Shown: positions 17,228 through 27,762, counted from the first letter of the stretch. The stretch: DNA of 64,000 bases from Aquabacterium sp. (GCA_023266355.1 JAHFQM010000009.1:62001-126000), one strand, 5' to 3'. Notes: generated by a model from the sequence alone, not told the origin. Translations and numbers: made by a program.

Positions 17228-17695
17228 TCAGGCGCGGTGGTAAGGGTGGTTGTGCCGCAAGGACCAGGCGCGGTAGAGCTGCTCCAGCAGCATCACCCGG
17301 GCCATGGCGTGGGGCAAGGTCATGTCGGACAGACGGATGGCCTCGTCGGCCGTCTGTTTGAAGGCCGGGTCGATGCCGTCAGCACCGCCGATGACGAGCG
17401 CAACATCGCGGCCATCGCGCTCCCAGGCTTCGGTGCGTTCGGCCAGCTGCACGCTGGTCAGGCGCGAACCCCGCTCATCGAGGATGACGCGGCGCGTGCC
17501 CTTGGGCAAGGCCGCCTCCATGCGAGCGGCTTCGGCCTGCATGATCGCGGGCACCGGCTTGCCTTCGCGCGGCTCGGCCTTCACGGCCTTGACCTCGACC
17601 TTCCAGTCGGGCGGAAACCGCTTGAGGTAGTCGTCGCAAGCCTCCTGCGCCCAGTCGGGCAGGCGCTGGCCGATGGTCAGCACGGTGCACTTCAT
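17228..17695 (-). CDS. rlmH: 23S rRNA (pseudouridine1915-N3)-methyltransferase RlmH
   Basis: SPOUT-class methyltransferase (155 aa, the normal length) that methylates pseudouridine 1915 in helix 69 of 23S rRNA in assembled 70S ribosomes, using SAM. The knot region is visible: [12 protein letters not shown], then the SAM-binding [12 protein letters not shown], and the C-terminal [28 protein letters not shown], all typical. It sits 42 bases after rsfS, a pairing conserved across many bacteria (nadD-rsfS-rlmH), and 37 bases before maf. Confidence 0.97.
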   Translation of the reverse strand: MKCTVLTIGQRLPDWAQEACDDYLKRFPPDWKVEVKAVKAEPREGKPVPAIMQAEAARMEAALPKGTRRVILDERGSRLTSVQLAERTEAWERDGRDVALVIGGADGIDPAFKQTADEAIRLSDMTLPHAMARVMLLEQLYRAWSLRHNHPYHRA

Positions 17696-17737
17696 GGACG
17701 CAGGCGAGGCTCAGCGATCAGACAATGGCCCAGCGCT

Positions 17738-18622
17738 TCAGCGCGCGGCCTTGCGGGCTGGCGCCTTCTTGGCAGCCACTTTCTTGGCGGCCACCTTCTT
17801 GACGGCAGGGCGGGCCACGGCCTTCTTGGCTGCCACCTTCTGCCCGGCGGCCTTGCGGACCGATGCCTTCTTGGCGTCCGGCGCGTTCACGACGATGCGC
17901 TGCACAGCCTTCGGGGTGGCGGCCTTCTTCGCAGCCACCTTCTTGACCGCGACCTTCTTGGTGGCAGCCTTCTTCGCGGCCGGTGCCACGGTCTTGCTGG
18001 CCACCTTGCGGGTCACGATCTTGCGGGCCGGTGCCTTGGCTTCGACCTCCTTCACAGCGGCGGACTTGCGGGCAGGTGCCTTGGCGGAAGTTTTGGCAGG
18101 CGCGGCCTTCTTGGCGGCGACCTTCTTGGCAGCCACTTTCTTGCCCTCGGCCTGCTTCGCCTCGGGCTTGGTCACGGCGGCCTTGCGGGCTGCGGTGGTC
18201 TTGCCGGCGGCCTTCTTCGGCTTGACGGGCTCGTCTTCCTCTTCGGGCTCGGACGCCTTGACCAGGCCGGTGCGCTGGGCCTTGAGCTTGATCGCCACCG
18301 GCTTGTCACCCCAGATCTCTTCGAGCTGGTAGTACTGGCGGATGGCCGGCTGCATGATGTGCACGACGACAGCGGCGCAGTCCACGATGATCCATTCGCC
18401 GTTCTCTTCGCCCTCCGTGCGCATGACCTGCAGGCCTGCCGCCTTGACCGCGACGCGCACGCTGGACGCCAGCGCTTTGGTCTGGCGGTTGGACGAACCC
18501 GTGGCGATGATCACGCGCTCGAACAGGGGCGAGAGGTGCTCGGTGTTGAAGACGACGATGTCTTGCGCCTTGACGTCTTCCAGGCCATCGACGATGACGC
18601 GTTGCAGTTTGCGGATGTCCAT
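17738..18622 (-). CDS. rsfS: Ribosomal silencing factor RsfS with long Lys/Ala tail
   Basis: RsfS binds ribosomal protein L14 and blocks subunit joining in starvation. The family core is residues 1-106 (LQRVIVDGLEDVKAQDIVV, then ATGSSNRQTKALA, then WIIVDCAAVVVHIMQP, then YYQLEEIWGD). An acidic linker (SEPEEEDEPV, about 124-133) is followed by about 160 residues made almost only of Lys, Ala, Val, Thr and Pro in AAKKVAAKK-type repeats. Typical RsfS proteins are 105-140 residues long, so this one is more than doubled, and the added part resembles a histone H1 tail. The gene begins directly after the nadD stop. Slippage among the 15-bp-scale repeats could vary the tail length. Confidence 0.95.
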   Translation of the reverse strand: MDIRKLQRVIVDGLEDVKAQDIVVFNTEHLSPLFERVIIATGSSNRQTKALASSVRVAVKAAGLQVMRTEGEENGEWIIVDCAAVVVHIMQPAIRQYYQLEEIWGDKPVAIKLKAQRTGLVKASEPEEEDEPVKPKKAAGKTTAARKAAVTKPEAKQAEGKKVAAKKVAAKKAAPAKTSAKAPARKSAAVKEVEAKAPARKIVTRKVASKTVAPAAKKAATKKVAVKKVAAKKAATPKAVQRIVVNAPDAKKASVRKAAGQKVAAKKAVARPAVKKVAAKKVAAKKAPARKAAR

Positions 18623-19309
18623 TCAGAGGGGGGCGCCAGAGGCGTAGAGTTGATGGTTGGCAATATAGCGCGCCACGCTGACCGAGATCAGCTCGGGCGC
18701 CAGAGATTCAGGGCTTTCACCGAGGGCCAGGCGTTCGCGGACCTCGGTGGACGACACCGCTTGCGGCGCCATCGGCAAATGCACCATGCGGTGCGGGTGT
18801 GATCGCAAGGCTTCGGGCGGCACGGGCTCGAAGGGTTCGCGGGTCGCCACGGCCAGCGTCACGCGCTGCAACAGCTCCTGCCAGCCCTGCCAGGTGGGCA
18901 GGTTGAGGTACTGGTCCAGGCCGATGATGAGCACCCACTCGCGCACCTCGGGACGGACGGCTTGCAGTGCGCGCACCGTGTCGAGCGTGAACGAAGGGCC
19001 ATCGCGCAGGACTTCGGTGAGGTCGAGCACAAAGCGGGGTTCGTGGGCGATGGCGGCCTGCACCATGGCGACGCGGTCGGCCGCAGGCGCCAGGCGGCGC
19101 GCCTTCTGCCAGGCCTGGCCCACGGGGATCCAGCGGACCTCGTCGAGCTGCAGGTGCGCCAGGGCCGACGCGGCCAGGGCCACATGGGCGCTGTGCACCG
19201 GGTCGAAGCTGCCGCCCATCAAGCCGATGCGCAGCACCTGCGCAGCATCAGCCTCGGTCTGCGAGCGCGTGGACAACGTGGGCGAAGAAGGCAAACCGCT
19301 CAGACCCAA
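18623..19309 (-). CDS. nadD: Nicotinate-nucleotide adenylyltransferase NadD
   Basis: Adenylates nicotinate mononucleotide in NAD synthesis (228 aa). The nucleotidyltransferase signature [10 protein letters not shown] lies near residues 33-42, and the C-terminal [14 protein letters not shown] carries the ISSTxIR-like motif. The first 25 residues are not conserved, and the listed start overlaps the hemF stop by 10 bases. A later start is possible, but no better ATG precedes the Rossmann strand [11 protein letters not shown]. The gene abuts rsfS with no gap, the conserved nadD-rsfS order. Confidence 0.94.
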   Translation of the reverse strand: MGLSGLPSSPTLSTRSQTEADAAQVLRIGLMGGSFDPVHSAHVALAASALAHLQLDEVRWIPVGQAWQKARRLAPAADRVAMVQAAIAHEPRFVLDLTEVLRDGPSFTLDTVRALQAVRPEVREWVLIIGLDQYLNLPTWQGWQELLQRVTLAVATREPFEPVPPEALRSHPHRMVHLPMAPQAVSSTEVRERLALGESPESLAPELISVSVARYIANHQLYASGAPL

Positions 19310-20217
19310 TCCCGCGGGGGCAGGAAGTCGGTGTAGAGGCGCGCCTCGGGCGTGCCGGGCTCAGGGTGCCAGTCGTAGCGCCAGTTCACCACCGGCGGCA
19401 TCGACATCAGGATGCTTTCCGTGCGCCCGCCCGACTGCAAGCCGAACAGCGTGCCGCGGTCCCACACCAGGTTGAATTCCACGTAGCGGCCCCGGCGGTA
19501 GGCCTGGAAATCGCGTTCGGCCTGGGTGTAAGGCGTGTCGCGGCGGCGCTGCAGGATGGGCAGGTAGGCCTGGGTGAAGGCATCGCCCACCGAGCGGATC
19601 AGGTCGAAACCGCCCTGCTCGCCCAGCTCGGAGACATCGTCGAAGAAGATGCCGCCCACACCGCGCGCCTCGTTGCGGTGCTTGAGGAAGAAGTACTCGT
19701 CGCACCACTTCTTGTAGCGCGGGTGCAGTTCGGGCCCGAAGGGCGCCAGCGCGTCCTTGCAGACTTGGTGAAAGTGGCGGGCGTCTTCTTCGTGGCCGTA
19801 GTAGGGCGTGAGGTCCATGCCGCCGCCATACCAAGCCACCACCGTGCCATCGGGCCGGTGAGCCGCCAGCATGCGCACGTTCATGTGCACCGTGGGCACG
19901 TGCGGGCTGCGCGGGTGGAACACCAGGGACACGCCCATGGCCTCGAAGGGGCAACCCGCCAGCTCGGGCCGGTGCTGCGTGGCCGAGGGCGGCAGGCTCG
20001 GGCCCTTCACATGCGAAAAATTGCAGCCGCCGCGCTCCAGCACGTTCCCTTCTTCGACCAGGCGCGAACAGCCGTCACCCTGCAGGCGCTCGTGGGCGCC
20101 ACGCACCCAGGCATCGCGCACGAAGGGTGTGCCATCTTCGGCTTCGAAGGCCGAGATGATGCGGTCCTGCAGGTCCAGCAGGTGGCTGCGGACGGCGTCG
20201 GTGTGGGCCTGGCTCAT
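19300..20217 (-). CDS. hemF: Oxygen-dependent coproporphyrinogen-III oxidase HemF
   Basis: Catalyses the oxidative decarboxylation of coproporphyrinogen III to protoporphyrinogen IX using O2, in cytosolic haem synthesis. The 305-residue length is normal. Family landmarks in order: [80 protein letters not shown], and [13 protein letters not shown]. The ATG at 20215-20217 is used because everything upstream in the frame lies in the purD end and is not conserved. Use of the aerobic enzyme fits an aerobic organism. Confidence 0.97.
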   Translation of the reverse strand: MSQAHTDAVRSHLLDLQDRIISAFEAEDGTPFVRDAWVRGAHERLQGDGCSRLVEEGNVLERGGCNFSHVKGPSLPPSATQHRPELAGCPFEAMGVSLVFHPRSPHVPTVHMNVRMLAAHRPDGTVVAWYGGGMDLTPYYGHEEDARHFHQVCKDALAPFGPELHPRYKKWCDEYFFLKHRNEARGVGGIFFDDVSELGEQGGFDLIRSVGDAFTQAYLPILQRRRDTPYTQAERDFQAYRRGRYVEFNLVWDRGTLFGLQSGGRTESILMSMPPVVNWRYDWHPEPGTPEARLYTDFLPPRDWV

Positions 20218-20254
20218 GGGGGATGTCCTGCGCGTGAGGTCAGCGGGCAAGGGT

Positions 20255-21541
20255 TCAGCGGGCCTTGATGGCGCGCCAGCCGATGTCGGAGCGGAACTGC
20301 ATGCCGTCGAACTGGATGCCGCGCAGGTACTCGTAGGCACGCTGCTGGGCCAGCTTGGCCGAATCGCCCAACGCAGTCACGCACAGCACGCGACCACCGC
20401 TGGTGCGCAGCACGCCATCCTCGCCCAGCGTGGTGCCGGCGTGGAAGACCATGGCGTCGTCGGCTTCGGCGGGCAAGCCGGTGATGGCCTGGCCCTTCTC
20501 GGGGTTCAGCGGGTAGCCGCCCGCGGCCACGACCACGCCGAGCGCGAAGCGGCGATCCCATTGCAGCTCGACCTGGTCCAGGGTGCCGTCGGTGGCGTGC
20601 ATGAACAGGTCGATGGCATCGCTCTTGAGGCGCATCATGATGGGCTGCGTCTCGGGATCGCCCATGCGGCAGTTGAATTCCAGCGTCTTCGGCGAACCGT
20701 TGGCGTCGATCATCAGGCCGGCGTACAGGAAGCCGGTGAAGGGGATGCCGTCCTTGGCCATGCCGTCCAGCGTCGGCTGGATGATTTCCTGCATGGCCTT
20801 GGCATAGACGTTGGGCGTCACCACCGGCGCGGGCGAGTAGGCGCCCATGCCGCCCGTGTTGGGGCCTTCGTCGGCGTCCAGCAGGCGTTTGTGGTCCTGG
20901 CTGGTGGCCATCACGGCCACGTTCTTGCCGTCGGCCAGCACGATGAAACTGGCTTCCTCGCCGGCCAGGAACTCTTCGATGACCACGCGCGCGCCACCTT
21001 CGTTGTGCTGCACGCCCAACTTGTTGTCCAGCAACATGAAGTCGATGGCTTCGTGCGCCTCTGCCAGGCTCATGGCCACGACCACGCCCTTGCCCGCCGC
21101 CAGGCCGTCTGCCTTGATGACGATGGGCGCGCCGTGCTGGTCCACATAGGCGTGGGCCGCGGCGGCGTCGGTGAAGGTTTCGTAAAAGGCCGTGGGGATG
21201 CCATGGCGCTTCATGAAGTCCTTGGCGAAGGCCTTGGAGCTTTCCAGCTGCGCGGCCTTCTGCGTCGGGCCGAAGATGCGCAGGCCGCGGGCGCGGAACT
21301 CATCGACGACACCCGACGCCAGCGGCGCCTCGGGGCCCACCACGGTCAGGACGATCTTGTTGGCCTCGGCAAAGTCGGCCAGCGCCTTCACGTCGGTGAT
21401 GGGCACGTTGACCAGGCGCGCATCGCGTGCCGTGCCGCCGTTGCCCGGCGCCACATAGACCTTCTGGGCCTTGGGCGATTGGGCCAGCTTCCAGGCCAGG
21501 GCGTGTTCGCGGCCGCCGGAGCCGATGACGAGGATGTTCAT
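20255..21541 (-). CDS. purD: Phosphoribosylamine-glycine ligase PurD
   Basis: GAR synthetase (428 aa), the second step of purine synthesis, joining glycine to phosphoribosylamine with ATP. The start [19 protein letters not shown] is canonical. The ATP-grasp domain (about 105-300) contains [43 protein letters not shown] residues (here [15 protein letters not shown]) and [13 protein letters not shown]. It is preceded by yebC (13 bases) and followed by hemF (37 bases) on the same strand. Confidence 0.97.
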   Translation of the reverse strand: MNILVIGSGGREHALAWKLAQSPKAQKVYVAPGNGGTARDARLVNVPITDVKALADFAEANKIVLTVVGPEAPLASGVVDEFRARGLRIFGPTQKAAQLESSKAFAKDFMKRHGIPTAFYETFTDAAAAHAYVDQHGAPIVIKADGLAAGKGVVVAMSLAEAHEAIDFMLLDNKLGVQHNEGGARVVIEEFLAGEEASFIVLADGKNVAVMATSQDHKRLLDADEGPNTGGMGAYSPAPVVTPNVYAKAMQEIIQPTLDGMAKDGIPFTGFLYAGLMIDANGSPKTLEFNCRMGDPETQPIMMRLKSDAIDLFMHATDGTLDQVELQWDRRFALGVVVAAGGYPLNPEKGQAITGLPAEADDAMVFHAGTTLGEDGVLRTSGGRVLCVTALGDSAKLAQQRAYEYLRGIQFDGMQFRSDIGWRAIKAR

Positions 21542-21554
21542 GGGGAGGGTTCTA

Positions 21555-22277
21555 TCAGTTCAGTTCGGCGTTGTGGAAGACTTCCTGGACGTCGTCCAGG
21601 TCTTCCAGCACGTCCAGCAGCTTCTGCATGCGGACGGCATCGTCACCGCTCAATTCAATGGGGGTGTCTGCGCGCATGGTGACTTCGGCCAGTTCGGACT
21701 GCAGGCCCGCGGCTTGCAGCGCCTTTTGCACGGCCTCGAAATCGGGCGGGGCGCACAGCACCTCGATGGAGCCATCGTCGTGGGTCAGCACGTCTTCCGC
21801 GCCCGCTTCCAAGGCCACTTCCATGACCTTGTCTTCGCTGGCACCCGGGGCGAACAGGAGCTGGCCCACGTGCTTGAACTGGAAGGACACCGAGCCGTCC
21901 GTGCCCATGTTGCCGCCGTACTTGCTGAAGGCGTGGCGCACTTCGGCCACGGTGCGCACGCGGTTGTCGGTCATGGTGTCCACCATGATGGCAGCGCCGC
22001 CGATGCCGTAGCCTTCGTAGCGGATTTCCTCGTAAGTGACGCCATCCAGGTTGCCCGTGGCCTTGTCCATGTTGCGCTTGATGTTGTCGGCCGGCATGTT
22101 CGCGGCCTTGGCCTTCTCGATGGCCAGGCGCAGGCGCGGGTTCATGTTGACATCGGCCCCGCCAGCACGGGCGGCCACGATGATTTCACGGGTGAGACGG
22201 GTCCAGATCTTGCCTCGCTTTTCGTCTTGACGACCCTTGCGATGCTGGATGTTGGCCCATTTGGAATGGCCGGCCAT
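21555..22277 (-). CDS. yebC: YebC/PmpR family regulator (TACO1 homologue)
   Basis: A 240-residue protein of the YebC/TACO1 family, described as a DNA-binding regulator and more recently as an aid to translation at polyproline-type stalls. [18 protein letters not shown] is the near-invariant N-terminus and fixes the start at 22277. Further matches are NMDKATG and [19 protein letters not shown]. It is the first gene of the long minus-strand run that continues with purD and hemF. The divergent HerA-like gene starts about 215 bases away, leaving a shared promoter region. Confidence 0.96.
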   Translation of the reverse strand: MAGHSKWANIQHRKGRQDEKRGKIWTRLTREIIVAARAGGADVNMNPRLRLAIEKAKAANMPADNIKRNMDKATGNLDGVTYEEIRYEGYGIGGAAIMVDTMTDNRVRTVAEVRHAFSKYGGNMGTDGSVSFQFKHVGQLLFAPGASEDKVMEVALEAGAEDVLTHDDGSIEVLCAPPDFEAVQKALQAAGLQSELAEVTMRADTPIELSGDDAVRMQKLLDVLEDLDDVQEVFHNAELN

Positions 22278-22491
22278 GGTGCGTGCTCCGGAAAGAAAAT
22301 AGGGGGCGGAATGTGGCGATGGGTCCATGCCGACGCGCACGCTGGTGGCTCACCGGCGCGCGCGCGGCCCCAGGAAAAACCTGGGAGATACTTCGATTTT
22401 ACCTTCGCGCCGGGTGGCCCTCGCCATACCCAGCCCCGAACCCTGGTCAGCGCCGCTGGCCCAACACCGATTTCAGCGCCCAGGAGACCCC

Positions 22492-24063
22492 ATGACCGAC
22501 CCCATCCTCCTTGCTGCCCACGGCGAGACCGCCTGCCACCTGCTGCCCGCACTGGCCAACCGCCACGGCCTCATCACCGGCGCCACCGGCACAGGCAAAA
22601 CCATCAGCCTGCAAAAGCTGGCCGAAAGCTTCAGCGCCATCGGCGTGCCCGTCTTCATGGCCGACGTCAAGGGCGACCTGACCGGCATCTCGCAAACGGG
22701 CAAGGTCAGCGACAAGCTCGCCGGCATCCTCCAAGAACGTGGGCTGGACACCCCCACCGCCGCGGCCTGCCCGACCACGCTGTGGGACGTCTTTGGCCAG
22801 CAGGGCCACCCGGTGCGCGCCACCATCTCCGACATGGGCCCGCTGCTGCTGGGCCGCATGCTCGATTTGAACGACACGCAACAGGGCGTCTTGCAGCTGG
22901 TCTTCAAGGTCGCCGATGACAACGGCCTGCTGCTGCTCGACCTCAAAGACCTGCGCGCCATGCTGCAGCACGTGGGCGACAACGCCAGCCAGTTCACCAC
23001 CGAGTACGGCAACATCAGCCCGGCCAGCATCGGCGCCATCCAGCGTGGCTTGCTGCAGGTCGATGAGCAAGGCGGCGACCGCTTCTTCGGCGAGCCCATG
23101 CTCAACATCGGCGACTTCATGCAGACGGTGGGCGGCAAGGGCGTCGTCAACATCCTGGCGGCCGACAAGCTGATGAATGCGCCGCGCCTGTACGCCACCT
23201 TCCTGCTGTGGATGCTGTCGGAGCTGTTCGAGACCCTGCCCGAGGTGGGCGACCTGGACAAGCCCAAGCTGGTGTTCTTCTTCGACGAGGCCCACCTGCT
23301 GTTCAAAGACGCGCCCTCCGCGCTGGTCGAGCGCATCGAGCTGGTCGTGCGCCTGGTGCGCTCCAAGGGCGTGGGCGTCTATTTCGTGACGCAGAACCCG
23401 CTGGACGTGCCCGACACCGTGCTGGGCCAGCTGGGCAACCGCGTGCAGCACGCCCTGCGCGCCTTCACCCCGCGCGACCAGAAGGCCGTCAAGGCCGCGG
23501 CAGAAACGATGCGCGCCAACCCTGGCCTGGACATCGCCACGGTCATCACCGAGCTGGGCGTGGGCGAGGCCCTGGTCAGCATGCTGGATGAGAAGGGCCG
23601 CCCGGCCATCACCGAGCGCGTCTTCATCCTGCCGCCAGGCAGCCAGATCGGGCCGATCACGGCCGAGCAGCGCCAGCAGCTGCTGAAAGACTCGCTGGTG
23701 TCGGGCGTGTACGAGCAGACGGTGGACCGCGAATCGGCCTACGAGAAGCTCAAGGGCCGTGCCGCGGCCTCACCGACATCGGCCCCGCCGGCTGCGGGCG
23801 GTGCGCGCTCCATGCGCGAGGAAGCCGCCGATGCGCTGCGCGGCGGTGCAGGCGATGCCGCTGCGGGTGCCGCCACGGCGGGCGCCGGAGGCTGGTTGGG
23901 CGACATGGCCGGCGACCTGCTGAAAAGCAATGGCCGCAAGGACTCCATCCTGGAGACGGTGGCCAAGTCGGCGGCACGCACGATCGGCTCGACCGTGGGC
24001 CGCGAGATCATCCGCGGCGTGCTGGGCTCCATCCTGGGCGGCAGCACCAGCCGCCGCCGCTGA
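22492..24063 (+). CDS. yjgR: HerA-like ATPase, DUF853 (YjgR) family
   Basis: A 523-residue P-loop ATPase of the HerA/FtsK superfamily, DUF853 branch. The Walker [11 protein letters not shown] lies at about 29-38. The Walker B segment [12 protein letters not shown] is near residue 257-268, and the arginine-finger region is [15 protein letters not shown]. The biological role of the branch is unproven. Relatives are DNA-translocating pumps, and DUF853 members have been annotated as putative ATPases or kinases. The C-terminal part (about 420-523) is Ala/Gly-rich with a low-complexity linker, ending GSTSRRR. The ATG at 22492 is supported by CAGGAGACCCC just upstream. No nuclease partner such as NurA is nearby. 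Confidence 0.9.
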   Translation: MTDPILLAAHGETACHLLPALANRHGLITGATGTGKTISLQKLAESFSAIGVPVFMADVKGDLTGISQTGKVSDKLAGILQERGLDTPTAAACPTTLWDVFGQQGHPVRATISDMGPLLLGRMLDLNDTQQGVLQLVFKVADDNGLLLLDLKDLRAMLQHVGDNASQFTTEYGNISPASIGAIQRGLLQVDEQGGDRFFGEPMLNIGDFMQTVGGKGVVNILAADKLMNAPRLYATFLLWMLSELFETLPEVGDLDKPKLVFFFDEAHLLFKDAPSALVERIELVVRLVRSKGVGVYFVTQNPLDVPDTVLGQLGNRVQHALRAFTPRDQKAVKAAAETMRANPGLDIATVITELGVGEALVSMLDEKGRPAITERVFILPPGSQIGPITAEQRQQLLKDSLVSGVYEQTVDRESAYEKLKGRAAASPTSAPPAAGGARSMREEAADALRGGAGDAAAGAATAGAGGWLGDMAGDLLKSNGRKDSILETVAKSAARTIGSTVGREIIRGVLGSILGGSTSRRR

Positions 24064-24085
24064 AACGTGCCCTGCCATCGGTGGC

Positions 24086-24550
24086 TCAGTCGTCGCGTCC
24101 CCAGGCATAGCGGTCGTCGCGGCGGCCCTCCCAACGGCTGTCTCGGCGGCCATCGCCGTAACCATTGCGGTAGGCATCTCGGCGGTCGTCGCGCCAGCCG
24201 TAGCGGCCTTCGTCGTGGTGGCGGTGGCGCCAGCCCCAGCGCGGCGGGCAGCGGCGGTGGTCGGGCTCGCGCTGGACGTAGACCGGCTGCGGCGCATAAA
24301 CGGGCTGGGGCGCGTACACCACCGGCGGGGCGATCACCACCTGCGCGGGCCCATACAGACCCCGCGGCGTGTTGGAGAAAGTCGTGCCGACACGGCCTGC
24401 GCCCTGGATGGGGGCGTCCACATTGACCGCCCAGAACACGCCCTGACCTGCCTGGGCCGCGCCTGGCGCCGCCAGCAGAGACGCCGTCAGTGCCGCCAGC
24501 GTGGCCAGGCCAGCCAGTCGGGAAGTGGTTCGTGCGAGGGGTGTGTGCAT
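24086..24550 (-). CDS. Secreted Pro/Tyr- and Arg/Asp-rich protein of unknown function
   Basis: A 154-residue exported protein I do not recognise. The signal peptide is residues 1-33 (MHTPLARTTSRLAGLATL, core, cleavage after AAQA). The mature part has a short conserved-looking segment (FWAVNVDAPIQGAGRVGTTFSNTP) and then tandem VYAPQP units. The tail is strongly charged, made of Arg, Asp, Gly, Trp and His (for example WRDDRRDAYRNGYGDGRRDS). This layout occurs in periplasmic or surface proteins of Burkholderiales of unproven role. The ATG at 24548-24550 is preferred because it begins the signal peptide and follows AGGAGAACTGAC. The gene is monocistronic and converges with the HerA-like gene. Confidence 0.8.
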   Translation of the reverse strand: MHTPLARTTSRLAGLATLAALTASLLAAPGAAQAGQGVFWAVNVDAPIQGAGRVGTTFSNTPRGLYGPAQVVIAPPVVYAPQPVYAPQPVYVQREPDHRRCPPRWGWRHRHHDEGRYGWRDDRRDAYRNGYGDGRRDSRWEGRRDDRYAWGRDD

Positions 24551-24632
24551 GTCAGTTCTCCTGTATGCACACAACGGCTGGGCATCACACCCGGCTGACA
24601 GCCTTTTGTAAATCTGTGTCAGCCAATTGTGT

Positions 24633-25916
24633 TCAATGGTTGTGGCCGTCGCTGCGGGCGATGGCCAGCAGCCGCCCGACTTCGGCGCTGTGCACGCGCA
24701 CATTGCGGCGGTGCCACAGCCCGATCATGCACATGCTCACGGCCACGAAGCAGCCAAAGGCCGTGATGGCCCCGTAGGCGGTCAGACCGCTGCCCGTCAA
24801 CCAGCTGTAGCCAAAGCCCAGCAGCAGGATGCAAGCCTGCTCGTTGAAGTTCTGCACGGCGATGGAACGCCCTGCGCCCATCAGGTTGTGACCCCGGTGC
24901 TGCAACAGCGCGTTCATGGGCACCACCAGGAAGCCACCCAGGCCGCCCAGCAAGATCAGGAAGGGCACGGCCACGACGATGTCGTCCAGCACGTTCATGC
25001 CCAACACCAGCACGCCCATCGCCACCCCCAGGGGGATGACGCTGGTGGCCTGGTCCAGTCGCATCTTGGCCGAGGCCACCACAGCGCCCACCGCCGTGCC
25101 AATGGCCACCACACCGACCAGCGCCGAGGCCTTGGTGGTGTCGTAACCCAGGGCCACGGCCGCCCAGGCCAGCACGATGTAGCGCAGATTGCCCGACACG
25201 CCCCAGAACAGGGTGGTGGTGGTCAACGAGATTTGGCCCAGCTTGTCGCGCCACAGCCGCGAGTTGCACGACATGAAATCTTTGAGCAGCAGCACCGGGT
25301 GGCCCACGAAGGCCTGCAGCGGCGTGTCGGTGCGGGGGATGCGCAGGTTGAACCCTGCGGCCAGCACGTACAGCGACACCAGCATGGCGATGGCCGCCTC
25401 GGGGGGCGAATCGATGCCGGTGTCAAAACCTGGCAAATCCAAGCCCAGCAGCATTGGCGAGATGGCGTGTCCCATCAGCTGGCCACCCAGCACCACACCG
25501 AAAATGATGGAGGTGATGGTCAGGCCTTCGATCCAGCCATTGGCCTTGACCAATTGGGACGGCGGCAGCAACTCGGTGAGGATGCCGTACTTGGCCGGCG
25601 AGTAGGCTGCCGCGCCCAAGCCCACCACGGCATAGGCCAGCAGGGGGTGCAGGCCGAACAGCATCAGCAGGCAACCCAGCACCTTGATGCTGTTGGAGAG
25701 GAACATGACCTTGCCTTTGGGCAAGGCATCGGCGAAGGCGCCCACAAAAGGCGCCAGCACCACGTAGAACAGCGCGAACATCGGCACCAGGGCCGCGCGC
25801 TGCCACTCGGGCGCGCCATCGGACTTGAGCAACTCGACCGCCGCCACGAACAGCGCGTTGTCTGCCAGCGAGCTGCAGAACTGCGCCGCCATGATCGTGA
25901 AAAAACCTTTTTTCAT
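24633..25916 (-). CDS. lplT: Lysophospholipid transporter LplT
   Basis: An inner-membrane MFS carrier (427 aa, about 12 helices) that flips lysophospholipids inwards for re-acylation. The N-terminus MKKGFFTIMAAQFCSSLADN and the motifs GLGAAAYSPAKYGILTELLP and LVKANGWIEG are characteristic of LplT. In enterobacteria it is fused or adjacent to the acyltransferase aas; here no aas gene is next to it. It is divergent from alr, with about 140 bases between them. Confidence 0.93.
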   Translation of the reverse strand: MKKGFFTIMAAQFCSSLADNALFVAAVELLKSDGAPEWQRAALVPMFALFYVVLAPFVGAFADALPKGKVMFLSNSIKVLGCLLMLFGLHPLLAYAVVGLGAAAYSPAKYGILTELLPPSQLVKANGWIEGLTITSIIFGVVLGGQLMGHAISPMLLGLDLPGFDTGIDSPPEAAIAMLVSLYVLAAGFNLRIPRTDTPLQAFVGHPVLLLKDFMSCNSRLWRDKLGQISLTTTTLFWGVSGNLRYIVLAWAAVALGYDTTKASALVGVVAIGTAVGAVVASAKMRLDQATSVIPLGVAMGVLVLGMNVLDDIVVAVPFLILLGGLGGFLVVPMNALLQHRGHNLMGAGRSIAVQNFNEQACILLLGFGYSWLTGSGLTAYGAITAFGCFVAVSMCMIGLWHRRNVRVHSAEVGRLLAIARSDGHNH

Positions 25917-26057
25917 GCGCGAGCGGTGTAGGTCATCGAGGCTGGGGATCGCAGGTTATAGCACGCCACCCAAGTGGCGCGTGGCGCGCATCCCGCCGGC
26001 AGCCCTGCCCCATGCACGATCAGGGGGCGTCTCGCACCCGGGTGGCAAAATGCGGTC

Positions 26058-27221
26058 ATGCCCCGCCCGCTTGAAGCCCTGGTCCACCTCAACGCCCTGC
26101 AACACAACCTGGCACGCGCCCGTGCCTGCGCCCCGGACGCCCAGGTCTGGGCGGTGGTCAAGGCCAATGCCTATGGCCACGGCTTGGTGCGCGCCTTCGA
26201 AGGCCTGCGTGCCGCCGATGGCTTCGCCCTGCTGGACATCGCCGAGGCGCGCAAGCTGCGTGAACTGGACTGGCGCGGCCCCATCCTGCTGCTGGAAGGC
26301 GTGTTCGATGCGCGCGACCTGGAGTCCTGCTCGCGCCTGGGCCTGTGGCATGTGGTGCACTGCGAGCAGCAGATCGACTGGCTCGCCCAACACAAAACAG
26401 AATGGCCCCACCGCGTGTTCCTGAAAATGAACACCGGCATGAACCGCCTGGGCTTCACGCCCCAGGCCTTCCGCAACGCCTGGCTGCGCCTGAGCGCCCT
26501 GCCCCAGGTGGACGAGGTGTCTTTCATCACGCACTTCTCGGACGCCGACAGCGACAAGGGCATCGCACAGCAGGCCGACATCTTCCTGACCCACACGTCC
26601 GACCTCAGCGGCGAGCGCAGCCTGTGCAACAGCGCGGCCACGCTGCGCCATGCGCATGACCCGAAAGTGCGCGGCGACTGGGTGCGCCCCGGCGTGATGC
26701 TGTACGGCGCCTCGCCCGACCACCCCGAGCACGACGCCACGCACTGGCAGCTGCGGCCGGCCATGACCCTGCGCTCCAAGCTGATCGGCGTCCAGCACCT
26801 GCAAACGGGTGACACGGTGGGCTACGGCAGCCGCTTCACGGCCGAGCAGGCCATGCGCATCGGCGTGGTGGCCTGCGGTTATGCCGACGGCTACCCGCGC
26901 CACGCACCCACAGGCACGCCGGTGCTGGTCGATGGCCAGCGCACGCGCATCGTCGGGCGGGTGTCCATGGACATGGTCACGGTGGACCTGAGCGCATTGC
27001 CGCAAGCCCAGATCGGCACCGAGGTCACACTGTGGGGGCAAGGTCCGCACGGCAGCCTGCTGTCGATCGACGAGGTCGCCCTGCACGCCGGCACCATCGG
27101 CTATGAGCTGATGTGCGCGCTGTCACCACGCGTGCCGGTGCTGACCGTGGGCGGCGACCACGGCTTGCCCGGCCCGGCACACAGCGCAACGCATGGCACG
27201 GCACCTGCATCTGCCCCCTGA
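26058..27221 (+). CDS. alr: Alanine racemase
   Basis: PLP enzyme (387 aa) that interconverts L- and D-alanine for peptidoglycan. The PLP lysine is Lys35 in WAVVKANAYGHG. The second-subunit catalytic Tyr is in TVGYGSRF, near residue 254, and the conserved GRVSMDMVTVDLS follows. The start MPRPLEALVHLNALQHNL at 26058 is the family start. It is followed 24 bases later by a thioesterase gene and then radA, so the three are probably co-transcribed. The C-terminal extension (HSATHGTAPASAP) is not conserved. Confidence 0.96.
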   Translation: MPRPLEALVHLNALQHNLARARACAPDAQVWAVVKANAYGHGLVRAFEGLRAADGFALLDIAEARKLRELDWRGPILLLEGVFDARDLESCSRLGLWHVVHCEQQIDWLAQHKTEWPHRVFLKMNTGMNRLGFTPQAFRNAWLRLSALPQVDEVSFITHFSDADSDKGIAQQADIFLTHTSDLSGERSLCNSAATLRHAHDPKVRGDWVRPGVMLYGASPDHPEHDATHWQLRPAMTLRSKLIGVQHLQTGDTVGYGSRFTAEQAMRIGVVACGYADGYPRHAPTGTPVLVDGQRTRIVGRVSMDMVTVDLSALPQAQIGTEVTLWGQGPHGSLLSIDEVALHAGTIGYELMCALSPRVPVLTVGGDHGLPGPAHSATHGTAPASAP

Positions 27222-27245
27222 CCTTTTCACCCGACACCGCTCCCC

Positions 27246-27746
27246 ATGGAACTCGACCACCAACGCCACCAGCTGCACATGACCGTGCTCATGACGCCGG
27301 ACATGGCCAATTTTTCCGGCAATGTGCACGGCGGCACCATCCTCAAGCTGCTCGACCAGGTGGCCTACGCCTGCGCCAGCCGCTATGCCGGCTGCTACGT
27401 CGTGACCCTGTCGGTGGACCAGGTCACCTTCCGCCAACCCATCCACGTGGGCGAGCTGGTCACCTTCCTGGCGTCGGTGAACTACACAGGCACCTCGTCG
27501 ATGGAGATCGGCATCAAGGTGGTGGCCGAGAACATCCGCACGCAGGTGGTGCGCCACGCCAACAGCTGCTTCTTCACCATGGTGGCCGTGGACGACAACG
27601 CCAAGCCCCAGGCCGTGACGCCCCTGACCCCCAACACCCCCGACGAGCACCGCCGCTTTGCCGCGGCCAAGCTGCGCCGCCAGCTGCGCCAGGAACTGGA
27701 CCAGCGCTTCCGCGCCATCCAGTCGGGCCAGGCCGCCGCGAACTGA
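27246..27746 (+). CDS. Hotdog-fold acyl-CoA thioesterase (YciA-like)
   Basis: A 166-residue acyl-CoA hydrolase of the YciA/ACOT group. The hotdog signature DMANFSGNVHGGTILKLLDQ covers about residues 18-37, with the catalytic Asp in LLDQVAYACA. The strand VTLSVDQVTFRQPIHVGE is also typical. A C-terminal Arg/Gln-rich helix (about 140-166) extends beyond the core and may help oligomerise. It sits between alr and radA. The substrate is probably medium- to long-chain acyl-CoA (family knowledge). Confidence 0.9.
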   Translation: MELDHQRHQLHMTVLMTPDMANFSGNVHGGTILKLLDQVAYACASRYAGCYVVTLSVDQVTFRQPIHVGELVTFLASVNYTGTSSMEIGIKVVAENIRTQVVRHANSCFFTMVAVDDNAKPQAVTPLTPNTPDEHRRFAAAKLRRQLRQELDQRFRAIQSGQAAAN

Positions 27747-27762
27747 GCGCCCAGGCAGCCCC

